DNA from: Hydractinia symbiolongicarpus
Lineage: Eukaryota > Cnidaria > Hydrozoa > Anthoathecata > Hydractiniidae
Length of the DNA: 64,000 nt
Direction of reading: 5' to 3'
Assembly (NCBI RefSeq): GCF_029227915.1
Contig: NC_079879.1
Location: 6,510,001 to 6,574,000, forward strand
Shown here: positions 45,717 through 58,414 of the stretch, piece by piece
Layout: every line of letters starts with the position of its first letter
How positions within the stretch are numbered: the first letter of the stretch is position 1
Made by a program: the position numbers and the translations under genes
The notes under the pieces: model-generated
The model's input: only the letters and a program-made list of their open reading frames with translations
Told to the model about the DNA's origin: nothing
Databases searched by the model: none

Positions 45717-48700
45717 GTAAATAATATATATGCATATTAATATTTAACTAGCTAGCTAAATGACAGTCTTCATAATGTCATGTATATCTAATTTTTTGAC
45801 ATGTGAAATAAGCATGGTGGATATGATTTATTTTACAAATTTTCTATACTCGTATATATATGTATATAAGTATTATTAGCTATATGCATGAAATCTTTTA
45901 GGGAATAACATACACACTTTATCATCAATATGGTTTTAAAGTGTAAATAAATGTATTTTACTTAACCAAACCAAAAACTCAAAATTTATGTTAAAAAGGT
46001 ATTAGTAAACGTTTTTATTGATTTAGTTTTTTTGTGTGTTTTTATTATTTTGTTAGGCATGATATATATTCATGCTCCTATTATTTAATGATGTGCAATG
46101 CCTAATAAATTTTTTGTATCTGTTTGTGTTTAATGTGTGTTTGTTTTTCCAATGTGTGCCATTTGTTTGTTTTTTAAATTCATTATTTTCTAGTTGTGTG
46201 TGCAGTGGTTAGTCCTTTTAAAATGTGTGAAACATTGTTTTTTTTGTTCACAACTCTTAAATGGTTTTCTTATTTGCAGTTTCACAATAAAGTATTTTTT
46301 TATAAAACAGTTGTAATTGAAAATTTTAGTTAAAAGTGAATAAAAAAATATATTGTATGAATTGTGTATGCAGCAATTAATTCTTGACTTGTCCTAATTG
46401 GAAATTAGAAATACACCTGAAGTTAATAGGGATTTGATTTTTTCCATTAAAGGGACAGTAGCATTTGAAAACTAATAAAAAATTATGCTTAAAACACCCA
46501 TTTATGTGCCTGTGTCAGAGCACGTTATTGATCATTGTTCTTATTAATTTTATACTTGCGTCAATGCTATTGCGAAATCGTCAATGTTTTTCTTGCAAAA
46601 GCCTGTTTTATTTACAAACTCACATTGTTCTGTGGGGGATTGAAAACAAAATTGTATTAAAATTTCGTTTGTTTATCTTTTGAAGGAGAACGCAGAAAAG
46701 TAAAAATAAACAGAATTATCTGGAGCGTTGTAATTAAAATTAAGATTATACTTTGTTATTATTTAATAGATGCGAGAGTTCGACTAATAAACATATCCAT
46801 TACAACTTCGATTAACTTAATTTGTACCTTATTAATAATTTCCTTAATTTTCTTTCTGTAACTTAACATAATTATGCCATTTTTACCATAAAATTATGCG
46901 ATAAAACGCACAAAAGAGATTAATTTTAAAGATTTAATTTTACGACCACAAAACAATGTGACAGTTGAAAATGAGATTATTAAAGGCTCGACCTTTTATT
47001 CTAATAACACAGTTATAATAAATCTTTAAAAACAAATATGATCACTTCAAATAGAAACGATCGAAACGCTATTGACATAACATTTGACACGGGAAGTCAA
47101 GCTATTTTTTAGACTGTCCGAAATGAAAGAGCTTGACGGTGTGAACTATTTTGCCTGACAACTTTTTTCCACAATTTCCGTCTTTCAGGAGTGATTTGTT
47201 ACGTTACGAAATCGTTTACTGTATTTCCTTGAATAGAATCCGAAAAAGTTAACCGCTTACCACTTCCGTTTTTCAAATATGATACTTACGTAAAAGAAGA
47301 ATACAAAAGGGGGGAAAAAAATAAAAAAAATATCAAAGTTCTAATCAAGCTGTTCATTTTTATTCTTAATCTTCTTTTTAACAATAGACCTATTGTTTTT
47401 AACCTGAAACTCCAGCCTGATTTTCTTATAAGCATATTCTTATAAAAAAGCGTTTTAATTGGTCTTCAATTGTTGATTGAGATCCTAAGCTGGCAGAGCA
47501 AAGATAACTTATTCGGATTCGCCGACTGAACGCATCTGATCTTTGGATTAGCAGAACGGTTCACACATAAATCAATGTTTTTTCTGTTATGTAAGGGGAT
47601 TTTCAAAACTTTAAAATTTCGGTCCCTTGTTGCTTTCTGATATGTGGCTAACACAAAAAAAAGCTATGGGTACGAAAGTGAAAATTAAGATTTTATAAAT
47701 CTTATCAGTAAATTATTCTCTCCTTAAAAATTTTTAAAAAAAGAGAAGAATCCGTGAGTTGTAAAAATAAAAAATGGTGGATGACATATTTGGTAATTTA
47801 CAATATGGTACCCTAATGTTGACGGGAAAAACTCTGTTACCAACTTAACAAAGTCATCATCGCTAAATAATAAAAAGAGTTTAAAAGGTTTGGTTTTATA
47901 AAATGTTGTTTGACTAATACAGTTTGTTAACGACCTGTAAAACCGGTTATCTATTAATACAGGACTATTGACGTAATGATAACTGCTCGCATTATCTGTA
48001 ACACGCAATCACTCTCGTTCCAAGGGATTTATGAGAACATGGCTTCTTTATATCAAACAGACAAAAATCTCCCTGGGAAGGAGGCTGACGTGCAATAAAA
48101 AAATAATTACTGGAAAACTCCCAATAGCAAATTATGTTATTAAAACAGCTATCATTTTTGTTATTTTTACAGCAAGCAACTGTGGTGTTTGCACTTGTCT
48201 TTGCCAATAAAAATATTGACATGCGTAACCAATAATTGTAAAGAATTATTTTACATTACAGACTGGTTGCTACGTAACGGTAAATTTTGAAATGACAATT
48301 TGAAAACTTGAAAACGGCATTAAGGCTTATTTCCAGGAGTCGAATTCGTCAAAATACATCGGAGCCATGCGTAGTTTTCTTTTGTTTAGTTTATTTTTTC
48401 GAGAAATTCGGTAAGCCAAAAAGTAGAAATAGTTTTACTTTTTAGCGACAAAAAATATTACGCTGCGAAATTTTAATCAGAACGAATTAGTGTCTATTTT
48501 TGGTAAACTTATTAGCTACTGCAATGATTTTTAAAAAACTGTTTCGTTTTCAATACTTCCAACGAAATTCATAATTAGTATTTTATTTACGTCACATGTT
48601 TTTTTTTTGTGTCATGTAAATCAAAAATATTTTTAATTCAAAATTCATTTCGTGGAAATCCAGCTTTATGAGGTCGTGGTGAAGTGAGAAGTAAAAACAT

Positions 48701-48797
48701 CTTTATTTTTATTTCTTTTATAATTCATATAAAACGTAAGTCTCATACTATCGTTTCTCACGGTAGAACGAAAAGATTCGAGCGTTTTTTTAGCATA
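45717..48797. other. Gene-free AT-rich stretch
   Basis: Begins with the 3' region of the PP1 subunit gene. After that I see no coding exon with family similarity on either strand; short frames near 46465, 47724 and 47992 have no support. A CCTTCCCAGGG-type motif (minus strand, near 48063) resembles ones at 42555 and 49035. Confidence 0.45.
45946..45951 (+). terminator. Poly(A) signal AATAAA, PP1 glycogen subunit gene
   Basis: Canonical hexamer about 230 nt after the stop codon; later hexamers also exist. Confidence 0.45.
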
Positions 48798-48915
48798 CTA
48801 GTCGGTCGCACCGGGGGAAATCCACAGGTTCGCCTGTCCGTTTTATACCGCATTGCGTGCGTCTCGCTAATTGCGGTACCATTTTGCGTGACTGACTTTA
48901 CGGGTATTATATAGA
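48798..48915 (-). mobile_element. Helitron-like 3' end, decayed copy
   Basis: Read on the minus strand, this matches the sequence at about 52705-52772: TATAATACCCGTA, then GCGAACC[C/T]GTGGATTT, then CGACTAG. It ends in CTAG at 48798-48801 and is followed by T on the minus strand. The hairpin arms near 48810-48827 are mismatched. The 5' boundary is unknown. Confidence 0.55.
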
Positions 48916-50519
48916 TTTGTAGCACAATCAATCGTATTGAATCATGAAAAGTTCGTTTTATAATGCTATATATATAAACCCTAACCCTAACTAAGTTTCA
49001 CTTGAATTGCGTGTCAACACATTGCCAACCAACCTCGTCCCCAGGGCATCTTGTAATCTGTCTTACATCGGCATGCCGGAACGAGTCAGTAACCAGTGAT
49101 TTTCTTAGTAGCTCTCAACGCACCAGTATATAAAAAGCATTTTTAAAATATAGATTTTAAAAAACAAAGGAGAAGCTGAAAAATTACTTTTGTGTGTGAT
49201 CCCAGGATGTTTCACACTTCTCTTGCAGAATGCATATTTTTGAGCTGCTTAAATGTCTCGTTGCTGTCAGTACAAGAGTTTGTTTTAAACTACAAAAATT
49301 ATAAAATGTACACCTGATTAAATCACCATGAAAACGTACGTTCGATGGTTAAAAACTTTTATTTTATTTTGTTGCAGCAAACGTTATGCTGCAACAAAGC
49401 AATTTTAGATAGGGGCCATTTATAATTACATAACACCATGGCAACGCAAATCTAGTACCGTCCACACACCCACCACTTCTTGCTGCATAATATTTTAAAT
49501 CTAAAGACTTCGTCTATTCATTTCCTATAGAACAAAAAACTAGTGCTCTTATATGAGAAAAACATATAATTGGGCATTTATTTAGCACACAAGATGACTT
49601 TTTTGGTACTTCTGCGTAAGTCCAGAGAGAGGCAAGAACAAATTTAAGATGTAGATCATACACTAAAATAACTAAAAATATCCGTAATACATAAAAATTC
49701 TTTGTTATATAACAAAACTCTGTGCCCCCAACCAGCCCTAAATTTTCGTAACACGCAAAACAACGTATTTAACGTATTTATTGAATGGCCACATGTTGAA
49801 CTAGAAGTCCCAGCTTCTCCGAAAATAAGACAATCTATTACCAAATATTTTATTTTGACATTCATCTAATTCAAAACAGAACCCTATTCATAGGTTTATG
49901 TATTTCGTGATGACCTCAATGATGTAAAGTTATACCCGTGAAATTATGGCTTCAATGTACAAAGAATGTAAGATGAAATTAGTGAATAGCTATTATTGTA
50001 TTGTAAAATTTCAAAGTTTTTTTTTGAGTAGTAAAATCCATCTAGTTCTTTCACGTCGGTGTCGATAAAAACTCAATGTTTCAGTTTCATCCCTTTAACA
50101 CAATAACTTCTAAAGTTGGATTCACCCCCTGGAGGCTGTGAATTTTGCAAAAAGATAGTCGTAGTTTTATTCATGGAAAGAGTTGAATGAAAGCACTTAC
50201 ACTCTACTTTAGGGCTTCTTTACGCTAGCCACGTATCAGAGAACGCTTTTATTTAATAAAGTACGGTATAAATAAGAAAAGTATGCACAACGCAACTTCG
50301 ACCCCAGGGTGGTAGCGTTTTCTAATATGAGGAAGAAATGAATACGTCTGTTGAAACGCTTACGAGGTTAATGCGCAACCATAGAAATTATTTTTTTCTT
50401 ACATTGCCTACAAAACACTTGTAAGGATTCTATTCTCGCATAAAAAATATAGTGAAAATACTATTTTAACAAATTACAGTCTTTTTCTCAAACACTTTTT
50501 CATTCTAAGGGGTTGTTTA
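48916..50519. other. Gene-free stretch with a short telomere-like motif
   Basis: No gene seen. AACCCTAACCCTAAC at 48977-48991 equals two and a half TTAGGG units on the minus strand. An AACCTCGTCCCCAGGGC motif lies near 49032. Confidence 0.5.
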
Positions 50520-51665
50520 TATATGACGATGTGTTTTTATGGAGAAAAAAACATCCCGTCTGAGCCGGAACGTGACGATTGCCGTTCCCGGGATGATTTT
50601 TATGGAGTTATATGTGGGACAATATTCGTGTATGGTTTTCGTCGCGTCGCAATGCTTTTCGTCGTGTCGTATCTTTCTTCGTGGCGTGGTTTTCTTCGCA
50701 GCGTAATGGTTTTCGTCGTGGCGTATTACTCATGTTGGTGCGATCTCATGTTTCGTCGTGTCGTATGTCACTTCGTAGGGTATTTCACTTTGAGGCGAAA
50801 TAGTTGCTTTTTTTACACGGAATTACTAATTTCGTGGAGCTTTTACACAATACATTTCACTTTCTTTCAAGTGGCTTTGGTCTTTCTACTGGGTAAAGCT
50901 AGCTATTATTTTTGTCTTTTTCTTTTAATAAACGATACATTCTTAGCTATAGATTTAGCTAGCTAGCTAGCTAGCTATACATTTTAAGCATGCTACACTG
51001 TATAATCTATTATCTATTTTGTAGTTTAAATGGATTCTGATGAAAATATCATAAATCAAGTAAACTAACTACATAAACATAAATTATTACATAAAACTTT
51101 TACACAACACATAATATTTCTTCATAATCACAAATGTAAAACTAACTTAAAAATAGAATATAATTTTTAGCACTAAACTAAAGGTTTTGTTTATTTTACT
51201 GCACTTTATTCATGTGACTTGGATTTCTTGTAAGCGCTACACGAATTTAGTAATTTCGTGTTAAAAAAGCATGAAAATTTTCGCTACAAAGTAAAATACG
51301 CCACGAAGTGAAATACGCCGCGAAGTGAAGTACGCCACGAAGTGAAATACGCCGTGAAGTAAAATACGCCACGAAGTGAAATACGCCGCAAAGTGAAATA
51401 CGCCACGACGAACACAAATACGACTCGACGAAACGTTAAACCACCCCACAAAGAAAGATATGACGCGACAAAAACCACACCACGAAGAAAGATACGACGC
51501 GACAAAAACCATACACGAATATTGTCCCATATATAACTCCATAGATTTTGTCCCGTCTTTATATGGAAAAAAGCTTGTTAGAATGTTTTTTTCTTTCAAT
51601 TAAAAAATTATTTGTCCTTTTATGGTTTATATGAAAGAAAACATGCTGCCCGGAGCCGGTGTGTG
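50520..51665. mobile_element. Foldback-like element with long inverted arms made of 17-bp subrepeats
   Basis: The left arm (about 50590-50860) and the right arm (about 51220-51545) are reverse complements. Shared order: TATGGAGTTATAT, GGGACAATATTCGTGTATGG, a run of TCGTGGCGTATTTCACT-type units, then ACACG[G/A]AATTACTAA. The right arm holds about six clean 17-bp units (ACGCCACGAAGTGAAAT). The spacer is about 350 bp, AT-rich, with a GCTA microsatellite at 50950-50976. A CATCCCGTCTGAGCCGG-like motif near 50552 and a related copy near 51640, in the same orientation, flank the arms. Arg/Val/Phe-rich frames inside are by-products of the subrepeats. Confidence 0.82.
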
Positions 51666-52496
51666 AGCAACTTTAATTACTGGAATTATATCCACGTATC
51701 TTTGCTCCATCTTTAACCTTTTGCACCGATGCTAATCAATTATTAAGTATACTGACTTTTTTATCGTTGTCAATCGTCTACCGTTACGAGTAAGTCGTTA
51801 CAAAACAGCAAAAAAGAGTCATAGTTGAGTCGAATCTTCTATTATATTTATTTCTAAGAACAGTCATCGTGTACACCTGGGTTGTTGCGTTATTACTATC
51901 TATTTTAGATTTATTTAGCTATTCTTCCTGAAAAAACCCTATATTTTTTATATATTTTTATCATAAGACGTGCTGCGCAGATTTTCTCTGGTAATACGAA
52001 GTTTTAGCACAAAGCCTAGTGATCAGTAGGTACTATCTTGGGAACCTTATTATCTGAATTTCTGATGCTGAAAACCCTTGATGTGATGTTCAACAAATGT
52101 TTAATTTTTATTTTAATTTCTTTTATGGGAATCAAGAAATTTAGCTTCAGCCTGGGTTGTTTTTATTTTTTTTCGTATGTTCCAGCCTGACCATTATGCT
52201 TATTTTGTTCTTATCTTTCAAGTAATTTTTAGTCTTTTATTCTTACAAAAAAAAAATGGAAAAAATTGTAAAAAATTCAACGGTTTTTATAGACAAGATG
52301 AGGCCCAAATCCTTCAAAACATATTTTGTCAATAAAACCATCTAGTAATTAATAAACAAAAAAAAAAAATGACAAAAAAAACTCCGGGACTTCCTTTGTT
52401 CGTAGGGTCAGCCTAGGTAAGAACACCTCAATTTGATATTTCCAAGTTAGTAGTAAACAAGGTCTAATTAAGCGACAATTAGCCTGGTAATTAAAA
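51666..52496. other. Gene-free AT-rich stretch
   Basis: No supported gene. Contains A- and T-runs and ends at the left edge of the 3669-bp duplication. Confidence 0.5.
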
Positions 52497-52742
52497 AGTA
52501 ATTTATAGCTTACCGCGAAAACACGAGATGGGCTCGTCTAAAAGATATTTGAAAGTTATCTAGGAACCCGTTTGTTTTTTTTGGCAAAAATCTTTACTGG
52601 TTCTCGAGATATTTGTAAGTTGCGCTAATTATACAGTTAGGGGTTAGCATGTTATTGTTGTTATTAAGAATAATTATAGTAACTAAATATTGAAAATCTG
52701 TATTATAATACCCGTATACATCTGTCTGTCTGTCTAAGCGAA

Positions 52743-52772
52743 CCCGTGGATTTTCCACGGGCTAACGACTAG
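52743..52772 (+). mobile_element. Helitron-like 3' terminus (hairpin plus CTAG), copy 1
   Basis: Hairpin CCCGTGG, loop ATTTT, CCACGGG at 52743-52761; seven bases later comes CTAG (52769-52772), followed by T. This is the canonical Helitron 3' layout: a short GC-rich hairpin about 10 bp before a CTRR end, inserted before T. The matching 5' TC end was not located. Confidence 0.68.
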
Positions 52773-52837
52773 TTATTTAAAATGTTCAAAACACCAAACT
52801 GGATGGTCAAAAAACATTTTTAACCCTATCTGACTTG

Positions 52838-54745
52838 TGAAAGCTGTTAAATACAACACCTCTTCACACTCGTCAAACCGTGAAGGAAGAAGGGTCATAC
52901 ATAGTAAGTGGAACTTGCCCTTAAGTCAGGAACTTTTCCTGAAAACTGGAAAAAAGGAAATATTGTTCCTGTTCACAAAAAGTCAAGCAAGCAGCAAGTT
53001 CATAACTATAGACCTATATCACTACTGCCGATCTTTGGGAAAGTTTTTGAAAAAGTTATTTTCAATAACCTTTTCAATTACTTTCAGAGTAATAATATCT
53101 TTACAGATAAGCAATCCGGATTCAGACCTGGAGATTCCTGTGTCAATCAACTTGTGACAATTACTCATGAAATTTATAAAGCTTTTGATGGAAAGACCTC
53201 TCTTGAAACTAGAGGCGTTTTTCTTGATATGCCTAAAGCGTTTAACAAAGTTTGGCATGATGGCATTCTTTTCAAGCTAAAAAGTTATGGTGTTCAGGGA
53301 GAACTTTTTAGTGTTCTTGAAAACTATCTAAAAAATCGTCAACAACGGGTTGTTCTCAACGGGCAACATTCGACGTGGAAGGATGTACTTGCCGGCGTTC
53401 CTCAGGGGTCCGTTTTGGGTCCATTGTTATTTCTTATTTGTATTAATGATCTACCTAATAACTCTCTTCAACCAAGTTATTTGCTGATGACACGTCCTTG
53501 TTTTCTATTGTCACTTCTATTGAAAAGTCTTTAAACAAGGACCTCGATGCCATTAATATGTGGGCTCATCAGTGGAAAATGTCATTTAACACAGACCTCA
53601 ATAAACAGGCTTCAGAAGTTGTTTTCTCTAAAGAAAGAACTCCCAAAATCAAACCCCCACTTCTTTTCAACAATGCCCCTGTTTTAGTTGTACCTTATCA
53701 AAAGCACCTTCGTCTAACACTTAATAGGAAATTCGCCCTTGATCATCATTTAAATGAAAAGATTGCCAAAGCTAATAGACGTATTGGTCTAATCAAACAA
53801 CTTTTCGGCAGCCTACCCAGAAGCGCTCTTGTTACCATGTACAGGTCATTTGTGCCCCCTCATCTCGATTATGCGGATGTAATTTATGACCAGCCGCATA
53901 ATGATACCTTCTGTAGTAGGATCGAATCTGTTCAATATAATACTGCTCTAGCAATAACAGGTGCTATAAGGGGGACATCAAGGGAGAAAATTTACCAAGA
54001 ACTAGGTCTAGAAAGTCTCCGTGATAGGCGATGGTATCGTAGGTTATGCTTATGTATGAATGCAACAAACTCGATGTAGCAATCAGGGAATTAAATTCTT
54101 TGCCCTTGTTTAAAAAATCCATTCTCAAGTTTATTCGCCCTAAACCTTCTCCTATTTATAATATAATGGACTCTCTTGGTTTGAAATTGTTAACACGTTT
54201 AAGAGTTAGTATGAGTGAGTAAAAGACCATAAGCATCGGCATAACTTCGCTGATACGCTTGCTCCTTTATGTAATTGTGGACTTTTAGAATCAGAAACCA
54301 GGTCTCACTTTCTCTTGCGCTGTAGTTTTATGGTAACCAAAGAAAACTCCTTCTTGATAATATTATAGAAATAATTGGTGATATTTCGAATTTTTCTGAT
54401 GAAAACCTAGTGCAAGTACTTCTTTATGGCCAAGAAAACACTAATATGGTCGAAAACGTATCTATACTGAATAACACAATTGTGTTTCTTAAATCGTCAG
54501 GAAGATTTGAGGGACCTCTTTTTTGAGTTAACAGTCCTTTTCAAACCCTTCTCTTAAACGTTTTTCTTGCCCTTTTCTTAAAGCGTTAAAAAATATTGTA
54601 TATCATTTATATTTTAATTTTGTTTATTTTGGTAGTTAGGTTTGTCTAACACCTATTTAAATGTCGTACTTTTAGTATTTTTTTTCATTTTTTTCTGTAT
54701 CTGTCTTGTAATTTTTTTTCTAAATCATTATATATATAAAAAAAG
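52838..54745 (+). mobile_element. 5'-truncated LINE (CR1/Jockey-like), copy 1 in the tandem duplication
   Basis: Reverse transcriptase motifs: SGTFPENWKKGNIVPVHKK, NYRPISLLPIFGKVFEK, QSGFRPGDSCVNQL, FLDMPKAFNKVWHDG, AGVPQGSVLGPLLFL, then FADDTSLFS after a frameshift near 53480. Thumb-like segments follow (MYRSFVPPHLDYADVIYD), and near 54270-54325 a CNCG...HFLLRC cysteine/histidine motif. Stops after 54079 and further frame breaks inactivate it. No endonuclease domain is present, so it is 5'-truncated. The 3' end is an AT-rich tract near 54730. Confidence 0.9.
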
Positions 54746-56411
54746 GAACTTCTACATCCAAAACCCTATCAAGAAATTAACTTGATTCTTTTGCGGGAAG
54801 TAAGGTATTTGCAACCTTAGCGTACAAGTTTTTATTATTTTATTTCTTTTTATATCTGTGGAGAATGGAATTTTTTACACTCTTTCCGCTTTAAACATTC
54901 TCCTTTTGTATTCTTTCGTAAAATAGGCCAATATAATATGGTGATTTTACGGATATTGCTACAGTTACCTCCGGGTAGGTCGAAATCAACTTTCATTATT
55001 AAAATTTCGTAAATACTTCCTTATAAAAAACTCTGGTTAACTCGAACCTCAAATAAACTCGACTCACTCTGAGGCTAATTTTTTCGGATAACTCGAATTG
55101 TTCACTCGAGAAGGAAATCAAGACCTCATGAATGTATGACTTTATTTTTTTTTTGTAGTTTTTATTAACTCTTGATGTAACATAGATAGATAATGTTGTC
55201 TGCTGTTGTCCAGAAAAATTTAATTTATATGAGACTTGCATTCCTTTTTCATCGCCAAGATAGCACTTTTTCCCGGTAAGTGTTACCGTACCTCGAAATT
55301 GCTTTAATGGAATTATTATCTCATTTTAGTTACACATTCAATGTAACGGTAGCTTCGCTTAACTTTAACATTCGTGAAGTCGAACTATTTTCCTCGTTCC
55401 TCGAGAATTAAGTTGCCAAGAGTTAACTCCATAGTCATTGGTTTGTTCTTATATTTTATGACGGGATTCAGGCTGTTCTTAATTTTCAGTAAAACTACAA
55501 CTTTTTACAAACTAGGTTCTTAAAAATAATAACATGAATATATTAACTTGCTCTGACCTCGAAAAATTAAATCACAACATACCAAATCAAGGACGCGGTT
55601 AAGTAATGTGCTGTTTAGGAACAAAAGTTTAAAGAGTTAAATATTTTCAGCTGATTCAAATATAATAACTGTAATCACGAAGATTCCTCAAACCTTAGCA
55701 AGTCCGACGAACCTAAATATATTTGCTACAAACCACTTTTGAACTACGACGTCGATCCGGGACTCTATTTACCTCTCGGCTTTAAGAATGGTTTGGAGAG
55801 TAAATTCGCAGCAATTGCCAAATTTTCTTGTCAATATTATAAACTTACACACTTAAAAAAATTAGACCTACTCACAACAAGTGTATCTGTACGTTTAATC
55901 AAACTTCATCCAAACCTCGACGCGTTGTTAACAAACTTTAATAATTTTACTTCAACTAATTTTCCTGTTTTGTTTTTTGGTGTGTGTGTGGCAACATAAT
56001 TTCCTAGTTTAAAAAAATGACGCAGTTGAAAACAAACAAATCAAGCGAATGCGGAACTTTTAATATCACTATGAAATTAGCCATATTCTTTTGAAAAATA
56101 CCGATTTCATGGCCACTAGTGTTTTTACACTAGTTTAGTATCTTGGTATGTGCATTAAATTTATTAGTAATTTATAGCTTACCGCGAAAACACGAGTTGG
56201 GCTCGTCTAAAAGATATTTGAAAGTTATCTAGGAACCCGTTTGTTTTTTTTGGCAAAAATCTTTACTGGTTCTCGAGATATTTGTAAGTTGCGCTAATTA
56301 TACAGTTAGGGGTTAGCATGTTATTGTTGTTATTAAGAATAATTATAGTAACTAAATATTGAAAATCTGTATTATAATACCCGTATACATCTGTCTGTCT
56401 GTCTAAGCGAA

Positions 56412-56441
56412 CCCGTGGATTTTCCACGGGCTAACGACTAG
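56412..56441 (+). mobile_element. Helitron-like 3' terminus, copy 2
   Basis: Identical to 52743-52772 through the tandem duplication; not an independent insertion. Confidence 0.66.
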
Positions 56442-56506
56442 TTATTTAAAATGTTCAAAACACCAAACTGGATGGTCAAAAAACATTTTTAACCCTATCT
56501 GACTTG

Positions 56507-58414
56507 TGAAAGCTGTTAAATACAACACCTCTTCACACTCGTCAAACCGTGAAGGAAGAAGGGTCATACATAGTAAGTGGAACTTGCCCTTAAGTCAGGA
56601 ACTTTTCCTGAAAACTGGAAAAAAGGAAATATTGTTCCTGTTCACAAAAAGTCAAGCAAGCAGCAAGTTCATAACTATAGACCTATATCACTACTGCCAA
56701 TCTTTGGGAAAGTTTTTGAAAAAGTTATTTTCAATAACCTTTTCAATTACTTTCAGAGTAATAATATCTTTACAGATAAGCAATCCGGATTCAGACCTGG
56801 AGATTCCTGTGTCAATCAACTTGTGACAATTACTCATGAAATTTATAAAGCTTTTGATGGAAAGACCTCTCTTGAAACTAGAGGCGTTTTTCTTGATATG
56901 CCTAAAGCGTTTAACAAAGTTTGGCATGATGGCATTCTTTTCAAGCTAAAAAGTTATGGTGTTCAGGGAGAACTTTTTAGTGTTCTTGAAAACTATCTAA
57001 AAAATCGTCAACAACGGGTTGTTCTCAACGGGCAACATTCGACGTGGAAGGATGTACTTGCCGGCGTTCCTCAGGGGTCCGTTTTGGGTCCATTGTTATT
57101 TCTTATTTGTATTAATGATCTACCTAATAACTCTCTTCAACCAAGTTATTTGCTGATGACACGTCCTTGTTTTCTATTGTCACTTCTATTGAAAAGTCTT
57201 TAAACAAGGACCTCGATGCCATTAATATGTGGGCTCATCAGTGGAAAATGTCATTTAACACAGACCTCAATAAACAGGCTTCAGAAGTTGTTTTCTCTAA
57301 AGAAAGAACTCCCAAAATCAAACCCCCACTTCTTTTCAACAATGCCCCTGTTTTAGTTGTACCTTATCAAAAGCACCTTCGTCTAACACTTAATAGGAAA
57401 TTCGCCCTTGATCATCATTTAAATGAAAAGATTGCCAAAGCTAATAGACGTATTGGTCTAATCAAACAACTTTTCGGCAGCCTACCCAGAAGCGCTCTTG
57501 TTACCATGTACAGGTCATTTGTGCCCCCTCATCTCGATTATGCGGATGTAATTTATGACCAGCCGCATAATGATACCTTCTGTAGTAGGATCGAATCTGT
57601 TCAATATAATACTGCTCTAGCAATAACAGGTGCTATAAGGGGGACATCAAGGGAGAAAATTTACCAAGAACTAGGTCTAGAAAGTCTCCGTGATAGGCGA
57701 TGGTATCGTAGGTTATGCTTATGTATGAATGCAACAAACTCGATGTAGCAATCAGGGAATTAAATTCTTTGCCCTTGTTTAAAAAATCCATTCTCAAGTT
57801 TATTCGCCCTAAACCTTCTCCTATTTATAATATAATGGACTCTCTTGGTTTGAAATTGTTAACACGTTTAAGAGTTAGTATGAGTGAGTAAAAGACCATA
57901 AGCATCGGCATAACTTCGCTGATACGCTTGCTCCTTTATGTAATTGTGGACTTTTAGAATCAGAAACCAGGTCTCACTTTCTCTTGCGCTGTAGTTTTAT
58001 GGTAACCAAAGAAAACTCCTTCTTGATAATATTATAGAAATAATTGGTGATATTTCGAATTTTTCTGATGAAAACCTAGTGCAAGTACTTCTTTATGGCC
58101 AAGAAAACACTAATATGGTCGAAAACGTATCTATACTGAATAACACAATTGTGTTTCTTAAATCGTCAGGAAGATTTGAGGGACCTCTTTTTTGAGTTAA
58201 CAGTCCTTTTCAAACCCTTCTCTTAAACGTTTTTCTTGCCCTTTTCTTAAAGCGTTAAAAAATATTGTATATCATTTATATTTTAATTTTGTTTATTTTG
58301 GTAGTTAGGTTTGTCTAACACCTATTTAAATGTCGTACTTTTAGTATTTTTTTTCATTTTTTTCTGTATCTGTCTTGTAATTTTTTTTCTAAATCATTAT
58401 ATATATAAAAAAAG
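56507..58414 (+). mobile_element. 5'-truncated LINE, copy 2 in the tandem duplication
   Basis: Base-for-base counterpart of 52838-54745 with one visible substitution (56699), which is silent or nearly so in the reverse transcriptase frame. Same frameshift before FADDT. Confidence 0.9.

Larger units (their letters stand above)
52497..56165 (+). repeat. 3669-bp direct tandem duplication, copy 1
   Basis: Every position matches the sequence 3669 bases downstream except two substitutions I noticed: A at 52528 versus T at 56197, and G at 53030 versus A at 56699. The unit contains a Helitron-like 3' end, a dead LINE fragment and about 1.4 kb of non-coding sequence, with a short perfect palindrome (ACTAGTGT, TTTT, ACACTAGT) at 56115-56134. 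The left edge is AGTAATTTATAGC. No microhomology is apparent at the junction. Confidence 0.97.

Noticed and set aside
50523-51599. Arg/Val/Phe-rich open frames on both strands
   Set aside because: They fall on the inverted arms of the foldback-like element and reflect the 17-bp subrepeats.
55739-55999. 86-residue frame in the duplicated segment (also at 59408)
   Set aside because: No family similarity and no splice or transcript context; its identity in both copies is explained by the tandem duplication.
56115-56134. ACTAGTGT/ACACTAGT palindrome as another Helitron end
   Set aside because: CTAG lies inside the stem rather than about 10 bases after it, so the layout does not match.
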